A stretch of 64,000 nucleotides of DNA from CAVVFX01 sp963747535 (GCA_963747535.1 CAVVFX010000020.1:62001-126000); one strand, 5' to 3'. Shown: positions 1-9,002, counted from the stretch's first letter. Translations and numbers: made by a program. Notes: generated by a model not told the origin, from the letters alone.

Positions 1-182
1 ATCCCTGGTCAACTTTTGGACTAACTGGCCGGGGTGGTGTGAAATCCGGCTGATTGAAACCGGAATGAACATTCGTTGGTGCGAACCCGTACGAACTAGC
101 CCGCTCGAAATCGCGACTGCCTGTTGGAAGGTTGCAAATGCGGCACGATCCTCTCCAGCCGACGCCATGGTGTCCTTGGTAG

Positions 183-563
183 CTAGGATGTATCTTCATC
201 TTCCGTCGCCCTGGGCCGTGAGATTTTCGCTCGCATGTTGAGTAGGTGGGCGATGGGCCGATTGTACGGCTCCAGAATTTGGAAGATGTCGATCCATTCC
301 TCTTCACTTACGCCCAACTGTATAAGGACGCCTTCCATCGTGCTATGCAATTTCAAGAGCTTAGCGTCACTGGCTTTCTTTCTCGGGTGAATGGCGTGGG
401 TATCAATGTATTCGTGTCGTTCGCGGAGTTTGGCCCGGTAGCAGGTATTGCACATTCCACGGGCCCAAATCTCCTTCCATTTGCCACAGGCGGCACAGTA
501 ATCCAGACGTCGCAGCGGTCTGGACGGTAGTTGTTGATCGATTGGGTCCTGGTCATCATCCAT
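183..563 (-). CDS. small four-cysteine zinc-binding protein
   Basis: A 126-residue protein with two CxxC pairs (C23/C26 and C38/C41), the layout of a small zinc ribbon. The rest is charged and soluble, with no signal peptide or membrane segment. The ATG has a good ribosome site (GGAGG) a few bases upstream, which supports this start. A strong inverted repeat lies directly in front of the gene (576-616) and could be its operator. I do not recognise the family. The setting among phage-like and decayed genes suggests an accessory, possibly phage-derived, regulatory protein; that is inference. Confidence 0.6.
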   Translation of the reverse strand: MDDDQDPIDQQLPSRPLRRLDYCAACGKWKEIWARGMCNTCYRAKLRERHEYIDTHAIHPRKKASDAKLLKLHSTMEGVLIQLGVSEEEWIDIFQILEPYNRPIAHLLNMRAKISRPRATEDEDTS

Positions 564-575
564 ATGCCCTCCAAG

Positions 576-616
576 GTGGACACGTGGACGTGATAATCAA
601 TTGTCCACATGTCCAC
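576..616. promoter_or_regulatory. inverted repeat, candidate operator
   Basis: GTGGACACGTGGAC at 576-589 is mirrored by GTCCACATGTCCAC at 603-616 with one mismatch and a 13-base spacer. Each arm is itself two copies of the hexamer 8 bases apart. It lies between the ribosome site of the zinc-binding gene and the end of the next gene. No T-run follows, so a terminator is less likely than a protein-binding site. Confidence 0.45.
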
Positions 617-630
617 GGCTCTGATCTCGA

Positions 631-1451
631 CTATGCTTTCCAGGCCCCGATCGCATCCCAGATGAACTCCAGTTCGCGACCTGCGCGGGCACCCGAACGC
701 TTCGTCGAAACTTGACGCGCTCCGAGCATTACGTCCATTCCGTCGGCAACGCCGCCGACCATCGAGTAGAGTTGTTCGCCGATCTCGCGGACTCTCTGCT
801 GATGTTCAGGGCTGAAGCCAAATGGTGATGATTTGTCCTCCACCAGCAGCAGTTCAACCAGTAGTTGTTTTTGCTCCTCAACCTGTAGCCCAGGCGGGCG
901 ACGTCCATGTTCAGTTGCCTGGCGAGCAGCTCGATTTTTGACGACCGACAGGTCTCTTGTGACGCGTCTTCGTCGCCAGTTATGTCTGGTATACATTCCC
1001 CGCTCAGCAGGTACACGATAACAGCGGTGTTGAACAGGTTACCGGTTGCGGAGTCACGCCAGCGAAAATCGGAGTAATCCAACTGTAACTCGAATTCGAG
1101 GTTGCCATACGCGTAACAAGCGTCAAAAGTCCGAGTCAGCCGGGCCGGGGCACGTTGACTGGTTTTCAGATCGTCGATCTTCTCACGCGAGAGGCGAGGA
1201 GTGAAGTCAATGGTCAGGGTCGGGATGGCCTTGGAGAGATCATCCGGCGCGTTAGAATTGAACATGATGCGGATATCGCACAATCCATACCCGAAAACAT
1301 CAAGTTCGATATCGAGAGTCGTCTTATCCGCCTTAATGACGGAGCTATGCAGTCTACTGTAAATGACGACTGCCTCTTTGATCTTCAGCCACGAGAATGC
1401 AGCTTCGGTGAGCAAATAAGGCGGAGTGGTCAAATCGGCTTCTTTAGTCAT
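631..1451 (-). pseudogene. unrecognised gene interrupted by a frameshift
   Basis: Two reading frames join near 880-905. The N-terminal part starts at an ATG (1451) with an excellent AAAGGAG ribosome site and runs through about 180 sensible residues. It then degenerates into a Trp/Cys/Asn-rich tail, while the neighbouring frame takes over with a helical, Glu/Leu-rich C-terminus ending at 631. The best explanation is one gene of about 270 codons with an indel near position 890. I do not recognise the protein family. The indel could be natural decay or a sequencing error; nearby genes also carry frameshifts. Confidence 0.5.
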
Positions 1452-1538
1452 CGTTAGAACTCCTTTCAAGTTGTGTTCAAGTTTTGTCACTGTCGTCGTC
1501 CATGAAATGGCCCTCCTTCTGGGCATAGAAAACCACAC

Positions 1539-2406
1539 TACAGGCTAAATCTTAAATTGATTGTTTCTCAACAAAGCGGATTCTGTACTCAGTTTGAGGA
1601 CCTGCGTTGAGATGAACAGGTCCTGCGCATTGATTGAGCCGCGTCGGGATTCCAAACCCCGACAGCGATAATATCTACCAAATCGGTGGACGGGAGTCAA
1701 TGGGGTCACCGGCGGGGCGGTGTAACCGCTTCAAAAGGGTAAAACGAGGATCCATTCTCGTCGGCACCGTGATGAACTCGCTGGAGGGCCTGCAATGCGC
1801 TCAGCGGGGCGCTGGCGTTTTTGGCGCTCCGCACTTACGCAGCCGTCGCCAGCGTCAGGCCCGGAGATGCCGCTGCTCTCCGCCCAGGCGTTTCGAACTT
1901 GGGCGCGACTGATTATTTTCGCTGGGTCGCAGAAGATCCTTGGCACGCCGGTAGTCGCGCGCGTAGCGACGGCCAACAACGAAGGGGATAGCAAACTAGT
2001 GGCGCGAACAGATCGTGCCTAGCGGCAAGTTTCCGACCCCACTAAGCTCCGTGCAGGAGTTCAACATCCGCCGGGACAAGATAAGACCATTGCCTATGTC
2101 GAGACCACGCAGGATGGCCTCCGTGTCCACTCGGGACCGGACCGACTGGGCCGATGGACGCCTACCAGTTCCTGCTGTTGATTGCGGCACATTCAGCGCG
2201 GCAGACGGCACAAATCCGCGAAGTGGAAGCCAATACCCAATATCCGAAAGCGAATGCCAGCGACGCCGCCCCACCAAGCTATCGGCCTGCGGTCGCCTAC
2301 AGGTAACGGCCAGGGCTTATCACGCTACACAAGTCAGTGCTGCCACAGATCGCAACGGACTATTTTTGCGCCAAAGCTGGGAGGGATCACGCACTTCACC
2401 ACCGCG
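1539..2406. other. 868-bp stretch without a convincing gene
   Basis: Overlapping short frames occur on both strands, but none has a ribosome site together with natural composition. The most protein-like is a 50-codon plus-strand frame from the ATG at 2154 to 2306, with a hydrophobic start (FLLLIAAHS) and no recognised homology. Probably decayed sequence. Confidence 0.35.
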
Positions 2407-3168
2407 CTAGCTTTCCTTACCGTCCAGAAACTTCGACAAGCTGCCAGCAACATGAGCAAACTCGGCTGGAATCATGATGACCGTAGTGCTGTTGTTCTCC
2501 GCCCCCACCTCAGCTACCATTTGCATCCGGCGTAATTCGAGTGCGGCCGGATTACCGACCATCAGTTGCGCCGCTTCGGTCAGCTTCTTCGAAGCCTCCA
2601 GTTCGGCTTCCGCCTTTATGATACGGGCTCGCTTCTCGCGCATGGCTTCAGCTTCCATTGCCATCACCCGCTGCATGTCCTGCGGTATCTCCACATCTTT
2701 CATCTCCAACAACTCCACTGCCACTCCCCATGGGGCCGCTGTTTCGCTTACGTTTTTTCGCAGAAGAGCGTTGATCTTATCTCGCGCCTTTAACACTTCG
2801 TCGAGATCATGCTGGCCAATCACGTTGCGCAGACTCGTGAGCGCGACCTGTTGCACTGCAACCCGGAAGTTCTCCACAGTCAGGACGGCCTTTTCCGGGT
2901 CCTCAACGCGGAACCAGAGCACTGCGTTAACTTTCACCGTGACGCTATCTCGGGTGATCGTCTCTTGCTGCTCAATGGGATTGGTCACGATGCGCAGGTC
3001 GACACGGGTCTGATTTTCGATTCCAAGTGGAATCAGCCAGAACAGACCCGGACCGCGAAGTCCAGCGTACCGGCCCAACCGGAACACGACGGCACGTTGG
3101 TACTCCCTTGCAGTTCTGATTCCCGAGATGAAAATCACGAACAGCAAGGCAAAGACCACAAAGATCAT
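2407..3168 (-). CDS. slipin / stomatin-like SPFH protein
   Basis: A 253-residue member of the SPFH (band 7) family. Residues 1-15 form one hydrophobic anchor. The SPFH domain follows (VVFRLGRYAG near residue 25, then TRDSVTVKVNAVLWFRVED), and a Glu/Ala-rich helical stretch (AMEAEAMREKRARI) leads to the C-terminus. Such proteins form large oligomers on the cytoplasmic membrane and are thought to organise membrane microdomains or modulate a partner protease. The usual NfeD-type partner gene is not next to it. This is one of the few intact-looking genes in the island. Confidence 0.85.
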   Translation of the reverse strand: MIFVVFALLFVIFISGIRTAREYQRAVVFRLGRYAGLRGPGLFWLIPLGIENQTRVDLRIVTNPIEQQETITRDSVTVKVNAVLWFRVEDPEKAVLTVENFRVAVQQVALTSLRNVIGQHDLDEVLKARDKINALLRKNVSETAAPWGVAVELLEMKDVEIPQDMQRVMAMEAEAMREKRARIIKAEAELEASKKLTEAAQLMVGNPAALELRRMQMVAEVGAENNSTTVIMIPAEFAHVAGSLSKFLDGKES

Positions 3169-3230
3169 GCCGCTAGCGTACTACAAATGCAAGAACCCAA
3201 TATGACGCGGGTTGGTGGCCAGTGCTGTGA

Positions 3231-3452
3231 TCAGCACCTACGCGAACTAATTGTGGACCGGAGGCAGTAGGACGCGTTAGGGACGCACTCACTGCTCGTG
3301 CCAGCGATGGTGGCGGTCACGCCAGGTGCCGGGCACGGGTGTAGCTCCATCAACTCCCGTCTGGCGCTGGAACTCCGGCGGATGCGACCGCTGGGCGTGC
3401 GTTCGCAGGTGTAGCAGTATCCTGGTATGTCATGATGCGCTCGCTTCGCCAA
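3231..3452 (-). pseudogene. HNH-endonuclease-like N-terminal fragment
   Basis: The frame starts with a CxxC motif (YCYTCER) followed by GRIRRSSSARRELMELHPC. This resembles the first half of small phage/bacterial HNH proteins, which continue with GYVVDH and a PLKRGG-type segment. Here the expected HNH core is absent: after HPCPAPGVT the sequence turns unrelated and stops. A TTG would be the start. It overlaps the 5' end of the opposite-strand pseudogene. Family assignment is by remembered pattern and needs a profile search. Confidence 0.4.
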
Positions 3453-3922
3453 ACAATGCTAAACCTCCTGTCAGCCGGACTATTTCACTTAGTAGAGCAA
3501 CAGCTTGCTGCGTTCGGAAGGGACGGCGGATTTATTGCGACGGCTCCGTCAGATACGAAAATGTCAGAGCTCGTGAAGTGGTACCAAGTACATATCCACG
3601 TTGATTTGAGAAGTCTGCCTTCATGGGCGCTTGTCGATGAGCTTCGCCTGTGGTAGCCAACGCGGTCAAAGACGCAGAAGGTGGCGCAACAAAGCAGCTT
3701 CGCACGCGTCGTCTAGTTCTATTTAGCGACCCGGAATACTCCTTCATATACGAAGAAGACGGAGAGATCCCCGATCCGGCAGCAAGTCCTGTCTCTTCTC
3801 CTCTGACAGGGGAAGACCTATACGTAAGCGAGGACCTGTTGCGACAGTACGCGAATGGAGCAGAATCACTCTTCAATGAGATCGCCGACTACCTGTTGTC
3901 GCATGAGAATGACCATTTTTAG
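3432..3922 (+). pseudogene. frameshifted gene of unknown function
   Basis: An ATG frame (3432-3656) encodes an alpha-helical segment with LFHLVEQQLAAFGRDGGF and ends in DELRLW-stop. The next frame (from 3650) continues at once with VANAVKDAEGGATKQLR and runs to 3922. Removing one TG from CTGTGGTAG at 3648-3656 fuses them into one protein of about 160 residues, reading LVDELRLVANAVKDAEG. A 2-bp duplication has therefore probably broken the gene. The family is not named here. It has no signal peptide and looks cytosolic. Confidence 0.5.
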
Positions 3923-4098
3923 ATGATGCTGGCATCGGCCCCCCATTTTCTTCGCCAGCATTCTCCACGGTGATGCGGACACAACCAGTGTCGCCGCGCG
4001 CGATGCTGTGAGCGGTCCCGGCTGCGGCTGATTCACTGGACTTTCAGCGGCGGCACTTCAGCGGCGGCACCGCAATGCAGGCGTGTGAACGCGATCAG

Positions 4099-4240
4099 TT
4101 AATCGAACGTGACGGGCGATGGATGCGGAACGCCGCAGTGCGGGCACCGAACTGACGCGCCAATCCGTTGAGGCCGGAACCGCCGGTTCGAAGACCGCAC
4201 CCTTACGTTGGGGGCGACCGGGCAGCATAATTTGATGGTT
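4099..4240 (-). pseudogene. zinc-ribbon-like fragment
   Basis: In the frame ending at the TAA at 4099-4101 the C-terminus reads VRCPHCGVPHPSPVTFD, a CxxC knuckle. The upstream part is read more plausibly in another frame (KGAVFEPAVPASTDWRVSS), so a frameshift is likely near 4150. It lies just downstream of the gene ending at 4249. Weak evidence overall. Confidence 0.25.
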
Positions 4241-4248
4241 AGGGCGAC

Positions 4249-4674
4249 TCAGCCATTCACAGCACATGGGTCAACGAACGATTCAGGCTCTTCGGTGCCG
4301 AGGAAAATAGCGGGGCCGTCTCCCGACCAAACGTGCCCTGCAATAACCCGCCCGTACATACTGTCAAGGATCATGGTCATCATTCGCTTTTGGACGTAGC
4401 TCCAGAGCAACGGAATGCCGCAATAGAGATGGGTGCCGTCCTCTCGCCCCGGCGTGGTGTCGAACGCGATGTCGGGCGCGGCGCGATCCGCGAACCACGC
4501 GTGTTCGGCCATCATGCTTCCCTCTAGCCATGAATACCCCTCGCAGTAGACGTACCGCGCGGGGTCTACTTCGACGTTTAGATAAGCATTGCGGTAGCAG
4601 CCTCTTGGGGTGCGATTCCAGCCGCCACGGAGTTTCGGCGGAACCCCTCGCTCAAACCATCTACCATGCTCCAA
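4249..4674 (-). CDS. conserved hypothetical protein, possibly 5'-damaged
   Basis: About 141 residues with a Trp/Tyr/Cys-rich composition: CYRNAYLNVEV, YCEGYSWLEGSMMAEHAW and a C-terminal IFLGTEEPESF. It looks like a real soluble protein of a type often met in accessory regions, but I cannot name a function. The only start in this frame is TTG (4674) or CTG. The frame stays open with sensible sequence (NPHWRYAGLPG) to about 4752, while the only good ribosome site (AAAAGGAG, then TTG at 4763) is in another frame. An upstream frameshift is therefore possible. It may have been the third gene of the minus-strand unit with the protease and small protein. Confidence 0.5.
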   Translation of the reverse strand: MEHGRWFERGVPPKLRGGWNRTPRGCYRNAYLNVEVDPARYVYCEGYSWLEGSMMAEHAWFADRAAPDIAFDTTPGREDGTHLYCGIPLLWSYVQKRMMTMILDSMYGRVIAGHVWSGDGPAIFLGTEEPESFVDPCAVNG

Positions 4675-4876
4675 GAGCAGTCCGGGAAGGCCTGCGTAAC
4701 GCCAATGCGGATTACTCTCCTGCCATAAACAGCACTGCGGGCGAGGTCTCGGTTAACTGGCAATCTGTTTCTCCTTTTCAGCGCACCTCTCGATCAGGTG
4801 CGTAATCATAATGACGCAGGTCCACGGTTTCAACTGGCGCTTCATCGAGCGGATGAACTACCGGTCGCACTCCAAG

Positions 4877-5506
4877 CTAACACTCAGTTTTCTTGATGGA
4901 GAGCTTAGTCAGCAACCATCCTGGAAGATTGCGCGTGAGCACCGGGTCTGGCCCGCCCGCAGTGCATTTGTTAAGATCGCCTCCAGTGGTGCTGGCCGAT
5001 GTTACAACGGCGATGGCCGAACCATTCTTCAGCACAATCGGAGAACCTGACATCCCGCCAGCAATCGGTTCCGTTGCATGGTCGGTCCACAAGGGACCGC
5101 CCGGGCAACGAGCCACATGGACATTGAACCATTTCCCTTCCAGCGACAACATGAACCCTTCACCCTTTTCAGGAGCATCTGCGATGGAGAACGGCACCAC
5201 ATTCCCCACCAGCCCATCGTATCCCTCCGCCTCTTTAGCTAACTCCTGGTTATCCGGCTGACCTAGTACAGCAATGTCGGCAATCGGATCAACAAACAAG
5301 CACTCCGCCCAAATGTTCCGGCGCTTGGTTCTGAGTTGGCCAAGAAGACGTGGGTAAGTCCGCTCTTCCGTGTGGGAGAAAGACGCACGTGGCGGCAAGC
5401 GTGGTAAACAATGCGCCGCAGTAATAATATAGCGATCAATGTTCTCAGCATCCGCTACGATAAACCCGCGACCGCGCCAAACCCGAATGACAGCTTCTGT
5501 ATTCAT
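4877..5506 (-). CDS. trypsin-like serine protease without signal peptide
   Basis: A 209-residue chymotrypsin-fold protease. The catalytic triad is visible: H32 in ITAAHC, D77 in ADIAVLG, and S153 in GGMSGSPI. There is no signal peptide or membrane segment, so it should act in the cytoplasm. The ATG at 5506 overlaps the upstream gene's stop as ATGA, so translation is coupled. Cytosolic trypsin-like proteases of this kind are known as effectors in some bacterial conflict systems. The island setting fits, but no sensor domain is visible, so that role is inference. Confidence 0.8.
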   Translation of the reverse strand: MNTEAVIRVWRGRGFIVADAENIDRYIITAAHCLPRLPPRASFSHTEERTYPRLLGQLRTKRRNIWAECLFVDPIADIAVLGQPDNQELAKEAEGYDGLVGNVVPFSIADAPEKGEGFMLSLEGKWFNVHVARCPGGPLWTDHATEPIAGGMSGSPIVLKNGSAIAVVTSASTTGGDLNKCTAGGPDPVLTRNLPGWLLTKLSIKKTEC

Positions 5507-5802
5507 AAATCCGCTTCCAACCACATGGTCTGGCCGTGAGTTGGTGGCCCGGGGTTCGTCGGCTGGATTACTGCAATATCACGTCCTACTCGTCCGGCCA
5601 AGCCTTCCAAAAACTTCCGCACTTCATTGATCGGGGCATTCAGGCACTGCGTCTGTGCTGCCTCGGCCTCTTCCCGCGTCGGGAAACCAATCAGTTGTTC
5701 GGGCGTAGGGATCACCTTCAGCGTGGGCGGTAATACCGTCGGTGACATAGCGCACGATCCACCATTGATCGCAATCCAGTAATACATCTTCGCGTTCTTC
5801 AT
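5503..5802 (-). CDS. small protein coupled to the trypsin-like protease
   Basis: 99 residues from the ATG at 5802, which follows a GGAGA ribosome site; earlier ATGs lack one. It begins MKNAKMYYWIAINGG and carries PEQLIGFPTREEAEAAQ and a helix (NEVRKFLEGLAGRVG). There is no signal peptide and no recognised domain. Its stop overlaps the protease start, so the two are made together. Possible roles are inhibitor, substrate or regulator of the protease; nothing in the sequence decides between these. Confidence 0.65.
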   Translation of the reverse strand: MKNAKMYYWIAINGGSCAMSPTVLPPTLKVIPTPEQLIGFPTREEAEAAQTQCLNAPINEVRKFLEGLAGRVGRDIAVIQPTNPGPPTHGQTMWLEADL

Positions 5803-6356
5803 GTTTGTCTCCATTTGCCGGCCCCCAGGCATACCTTCCCCTACAAGCCAGCCGGATAGGGTAGGCAGTGATTAAGTGACTCGTGCGAAAACGACAAAGG
5901 GCGGCGTGTTTACCTAAACCTGCCGCCCTCTACATGCGCATTAAGCGCGCTCGCCGTGCCAAACTATGCCGGCTCAGCCGGGCCCAGTGAGATAAGGTGG
6001 AACTTCTCCACCCACGCCACACCAAGCCGAGCTAAACCGGCCTTGCTATGCCACGCCATGATGTAACAACGACCAGAATTTGGCGCTTGCACTCGGCACT
6101 CGGCAATGGATGCTCAACGCATCACCAGCCCCTGGCCATCGCTGCTTACTCCGGTTCCTGGATACCCGGTTGCGCTGTTACGAATATGAGTATGCGTCCA
6201 TCTCCGCTGTTCGTCAAGAGATTTTAAAATTGGCTTGTGTGCGGGCGAATTATTTTCGAGCAAGCCTACCTGGTGCAGTGGGTTAACTGCGTATTTGCAG
6301 TACTCGCAAATTCTTCTATAACCGGCAATTAATACCCATAAGTATGAATTATACGA
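5803..6356. other. gene-poor spacer with a 5-nt periodic array
   Basis: No frame here has a credible start and composition. The stretch contains the GCCNN array at 5953-6060. Further along is a small inverted repeat near 6290-6310 (ATTTGC and GCAAAT arms). Confidence 0.4.
5953..6060. repeat. degenerate GCCNN pentanucleotide array
   Basis: About 20 successive pentamers follow GCCNN on plus (NNGGC on minus). The second half is clearest: GCCAC, ACCAA, GCCGA, GCTAA, then, after a 1-nt slip, GCCTT, GCTAT, GCCAC, GCCAT. The first two or three bases are kept and the last two vary. The array does not encode a sensible protein. Confidence 0.5.
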
Positions 6357-6605
6357 TCAGGATCTCCAGCGGCTAATCGGCCTGCCGCGCGGCGTCGGGT
6401 TTCCGGGTGTTGGGCGACTCTTGGCTGCTTCGATCTGCTTCGGGTTTATCACCCAGTCAGGGCCAAACTTTCGCGCTTTAATTACCCCGGAGCGGCATAG
6501 GCGGGCGACGGCGTTGCGCGTGATACCGAGACGGCGCGCGGCCTCGGAAGTGGTGAGATCTGCGGGAGATGTTTCCATACGTTTGAACGATAGATTGTGA
6601 GACAT
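6357..6605 (-). CDS. excisionase-type helix-turn-helix protein
   Basis: 82 residues with a winged-helix/MerR-like DNA-binding fold typical of excisionase-family proteins: LTTSEAARRLGITRNAVARL, then SGVIKARKFGPDWVINPKQIE, ending in a basic Arg/Pro tail (PTPRGRPISRWRS). Such proteins bind short DNA sites and steer recombination or transcription of mobile elements. No integrase gene is visible in the window, so it may be orphaned. An internal ATG at 6578 is an alternative start; neither has a strong ribosome site. Confidence 0.75.
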   Translation of the reverse strand: MSHNLSFKRMETSPADLTTSEAARRLGITRNAVARLCRSGVIKARKFGPDWVINPKQIEAAKSRPTPGNPTPRGRPISRWRS

Positions 6606-7020
6606 CCCTGCGAGTTCGTCAAGCGGCTGATTGCGGCCTGACGGTGTTTCGTCGGATCCCCCTGCGCTAGTTAAATTACAGAATCAATCCCCATTTCGAG
6701 CCTTGGCTGTCCATTTGCTGACGGTACCGTGAACATGTCCCCGAAATTTTCGAATGCAAATCGACGATTCAGCCCTCCGTCGGGTACTGGCGGAACGATT
6801 GCCTTTATACTCACGATTGTCCTTCTTTGCATTGTGGTTGCCGTAATCAAGGATTGTGACGGCGGCGGCCACCTGTTTGCTCCGGCTGTGGAGGGGAGAG
6901 CGGTAGATCATTAAAGACGTCTCCGCTGATACGTTGTTCAATCGAACAGCTAGAAATATCTGGGTGAGCCGGCCAGAAGATCGTTTCCGATTGGCCGAAC
7001 TGCTCGCGGTAAACTCTTTC
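6606..7020. other. intergenic region with a possible small membrane ORF
   Basis: The only frame of note is plus 6729-6914 (61 codons). It has one strongly hydrophobic segment (IAFILTIVLLCIVVAVI) but no ribosome site and no recognised family. It could be a small membrane protein or chance. The rest looks like non-coding leader of the creatininase-family gene. Confidence 0.25.
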
Positions 7021-7821
7021 ATGGCCTTTGGTTTTCATCGATGTACGAAGCTCCTGCTCTGCTCGGCTGCCGCCATGCTTACTCCGGTCGTCGCACAAAA
7101 CCGTAGTGTCCGCCTCGAAGATCTGACCTGGAAAGAAGCGGCGGACGTTCTGACCCCTAAGACGGTTGTCATGATTCCGCTGGGAGCAGCGTCCAAAGAG
7201 CATGGTCCACACTTGAAATTGAGCAACGATTTCATCATGGCGGAATACCTGGCGAAGGAGGTCATGGCTCGAACTGCGGTGGTTGTGGCACCCACCATCA
7301 ACTACAATTTCTATCCGGCATTCGTCGAGTACCCGGGAGCGACCTCATTGCGGCTGGAGACAGCGCGTGACTTGATAATCGATATTTGTCGGGGCTTGGC
7401 TCATTTCGGCCCACGAAAGTTCTACATCCTCAACACTGGTGTCTCCACGCTTCGCCCACTGCGCGCAGCGGCGGAAGAGTTGGGCCGAGACGGGATCCAA
7501 ATGCGGTTCACCGACATCCTTCACGCCTCGACCGATGTAGAAAAGCAAATCGCAAAGCAGACTGAAGGTACCCATGCTGACGAGATTGAAACATCGATCA
7601 TGCTCTATATCGCGCCGAAATCGGTAAATATGGCCAACGCCGCCAAGGATTTCCCCCGAGGTAGCGGTCCGCTCCAGTGGCGGGACCCCGATGCGCCGCA
7701 GTATTCGCCGTCCGGCGTTTTCGGCGATGCGACGCTCGCAACCCGCGACAAGGGGGAGAAGATCGTGCGAGCGCAGATCAATTTTATCCTCCGCGAGATT
7801 GAAAACCTGCGGGCTCGATGA
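7021..7821 (+). CDS. exported creatininase-family protein
   Basis: 266 residues from the ATG at 7021, chosen because it begins a clean signal peptide ending near PVVAQN. The creatininase fold is indicated by PLGAASKEHGPHLKLSND (about residues 53-70), by EYPGATSLRLET, and by HADEIETSIML. The family comprises metal-dependent amidohydrolases. The usual NGHGGN motif is replaced by NTGVST, so one metal-ligand position appears lost, although H61, H64 and D70 remain. It is either a divergent exported subfamily or no longer a classical amidohydrolase. Substrate unknown. Confidence 0.75.
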   Translation: MAFGFHRCTKLLLCSAAAMLTPVVAQNRSVRLEDLTWKEAADVLTPKTVVMIPLGAASKEHGPHLKLSNDFIMAEYLAKEVMARTAVVVAPTINYNFYPAFVEYPGATSLRLETARDLIIDICRGLAHFGPRKFYILNTGVSTLRPLRAAAEELGRDGIQMRFTDILHASTDVEKQIAKQTEGTHADEIETSIMLYIAPKSVNMANAAKDFPRGSGPLQWRDPDAPQYSPSGVFGDATLATRDKGEKIVRAQINFILREIENLRAR

Positions 7822-7885
7822 GAGGCTACGGCGAGTCGATGGTGCCGGCCATAAGAACAGACGAAGGGTGCAGAGTCGGACCGCA

Positions 7886-8284
7886 TTAATAGATCGACCA
7901 GACACCCGGTGTCGCGATCTCGATCAGATGCCGGTCTGGATCGCGAAAATAGATACTTTGGCCGCCCAGCTCCCACGTGCGTTTTTCTTCGATCCTGATT
8001 TCATTTTCTCCGAGCCACTCTAACCAGCGCGGCAGTTCCTCGGCACTGATCGCGAACGCGAGATGAAGTTCTCCACCACCATCGTGCGGCGTCTGCATCG
8101 CACGCGAGCGACCCTTCAGGAATAACAACAGTACTTGGCGGGCACCCGCTTCCATGGCGCAGCCGCGCTCGCCGAAGTCGTTAATAACCCGAAACCCGAA
8201 GATCTTCTCGTAGAACCGAACAGAGCGGGCCACGTCATCCACGTAGAGTGACGACTCCAGAATTCCTTCCGTTTTCGGATGCAT
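7886..8284 (-). CDS. VOC (glyoxalase/bleomycin-resistance) family protein
   Basis: 132 residues with the paired beta-alpha-beta modules of the vicinal oxygen chelate fold. The N-terminal module has LYVDDVARSVRFYEKIFGF; the C-terminal one has GGQSIYFRDPDRHLIEI. Likely metal ligands are a His in GELHLAF and the Glu in LIEIATPG. Such small VOC proteins are dioxygenases, isomerases or binding proteins, and the substrate cannot be read from sequence. The ATG at 8284 begins the conserved part; an ATG three codons earlier is possible. It is convergent with the creatininase-family gene. Confidence 0.85.
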   Translation of the reverse strand: MHPKTEGILESSLYVDDVARSVRFYEKIFGFRVINDFGERGCAMEAGARQVLLLFLKGRSRAMQTPHDGGGELHLAFAISAEELPRWLEWLGENEIRIEEKRTWELGGQSIYFRDPDRHLIEIATPGVWSIY

Positions 8285-8582
8285 ATCGCCCAATACTACC
8301 CAATGCGTTTATTGCGGTGTGGGGTTGGCTGGCCCGCAGGGGAGTGTCGCCTCTTTCATAAATTGCCTCCGAAGAGCCAGCCAGAATCATTGCCGAGCAG
8401 AGTCGGACCACTCGCAAGCTCTTCCAGACACCGTGCGTACATACAAATGCGCTACATGGGTCGACGTTATAAAAAAATAATTGTAATACTAATCACATTT
8501 GTGTGAAAATGTAAGATATATAACGCTAAATTGGTTTCGGAGGATGGCCCTGGGAACCTTCCGGGGTCGTACCACTTTCAAT
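8285..8582. other. intergenic region, probable promoter area
   Basis: 298 bases between divergently read genes with no protein-like frame. The second half (8465-8520) is notably AT-rich compared with its surroundings and could hold the promoter for the zinc-finger gene at 8583. No exact -10/-35 pair is assigned. Confidence 0.3.
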
Positions 8583-8810
8583 ATGAGCGAAAGCAAGCAT
8601 ATTTCAGACGACGATATTGAGGCTTATCACATGGGCGTCGAGCCCGATGCGCAACTTATGGAGATCGAGGAACACCTTTTGTGGTGCCATGATTGTTTGG
8701 ATCGCATGGAAGCGGCTGGGCGATACGTGGATACCGTTCGACGCGCTGCCATCCGTGGCAACTTCGATGTGGTTCCGGCGGAGGGATACAGGCACAGGGG
8801 AAAAGCATGA
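8583..8810 (+). CDS. small zinc-finger (anti-sigma type) protein
   Basis: 75 residues starting MSESKHISDDDIEAYHMG. It carries the H-x3-C-x2-C motif (H31, C35, C38 in EEHLLWCHDC) seen in the zinc-binding N-terminus of ZAS/zf-HC2 anti-sigma factors. There is no membrane segment and no sigma factor gene next to it. It could therefore be a stand-alone soluble regulator. Its stop overlaps the next gene's ATG (ATGA). Confidence 0.6.
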   Translation: MSESKHISDDDIEAYHMGVEPDAQLMEIEEHLLWCHDCLDRMEAAGRYVDTVRRAAIRGNFDVVPAEGYRHRGKA

Positions 8811-9002
8811 ACCTCCCAGCTATCATTAAAGAACTGCACGATCACCTCGAAGCGGTCAAGGTGGCAATCGCCGGTGTTGAGCGCCTTGCGGCTGGACAGC
8901 GCCAGGGCCCAGGGGCGACCACCGAACTGGGTCAAGGAATTGAAAGACACGCCACCCAAGCGCGGACGCGGGCGACCGCCGAAGACCAAGGAAACGCCTT
9001 AG
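8807..9002 (+). pseudogene. small AT-hook protein with a 1-bp frameshift
   Basis: The frame begins MNLPAIIKELHDHLEAVKVA (a short helix). It should continue into a Gly-Arg-Pro-rich tail, but this is only found one frame over: GRPPNWVKELKDTPPKRG, then RGRPPKTKETP and a TAG at 9000-9002. The switch falls at the GGGG run 8912-8915, where one G too many explains it. The intact protein would be about 64 residues with two GRPP-type AT-hook elements, expected to bind DNA minor groove. It is coupled to the zinc-finger gene by ATGA. Confidence 0.55.

Noticed and set aside
1996..2410. Overlapping 93- and 131-codon frames on opposite strands
   Set aside because: Neither has a ribosome site, signal or natural composition.
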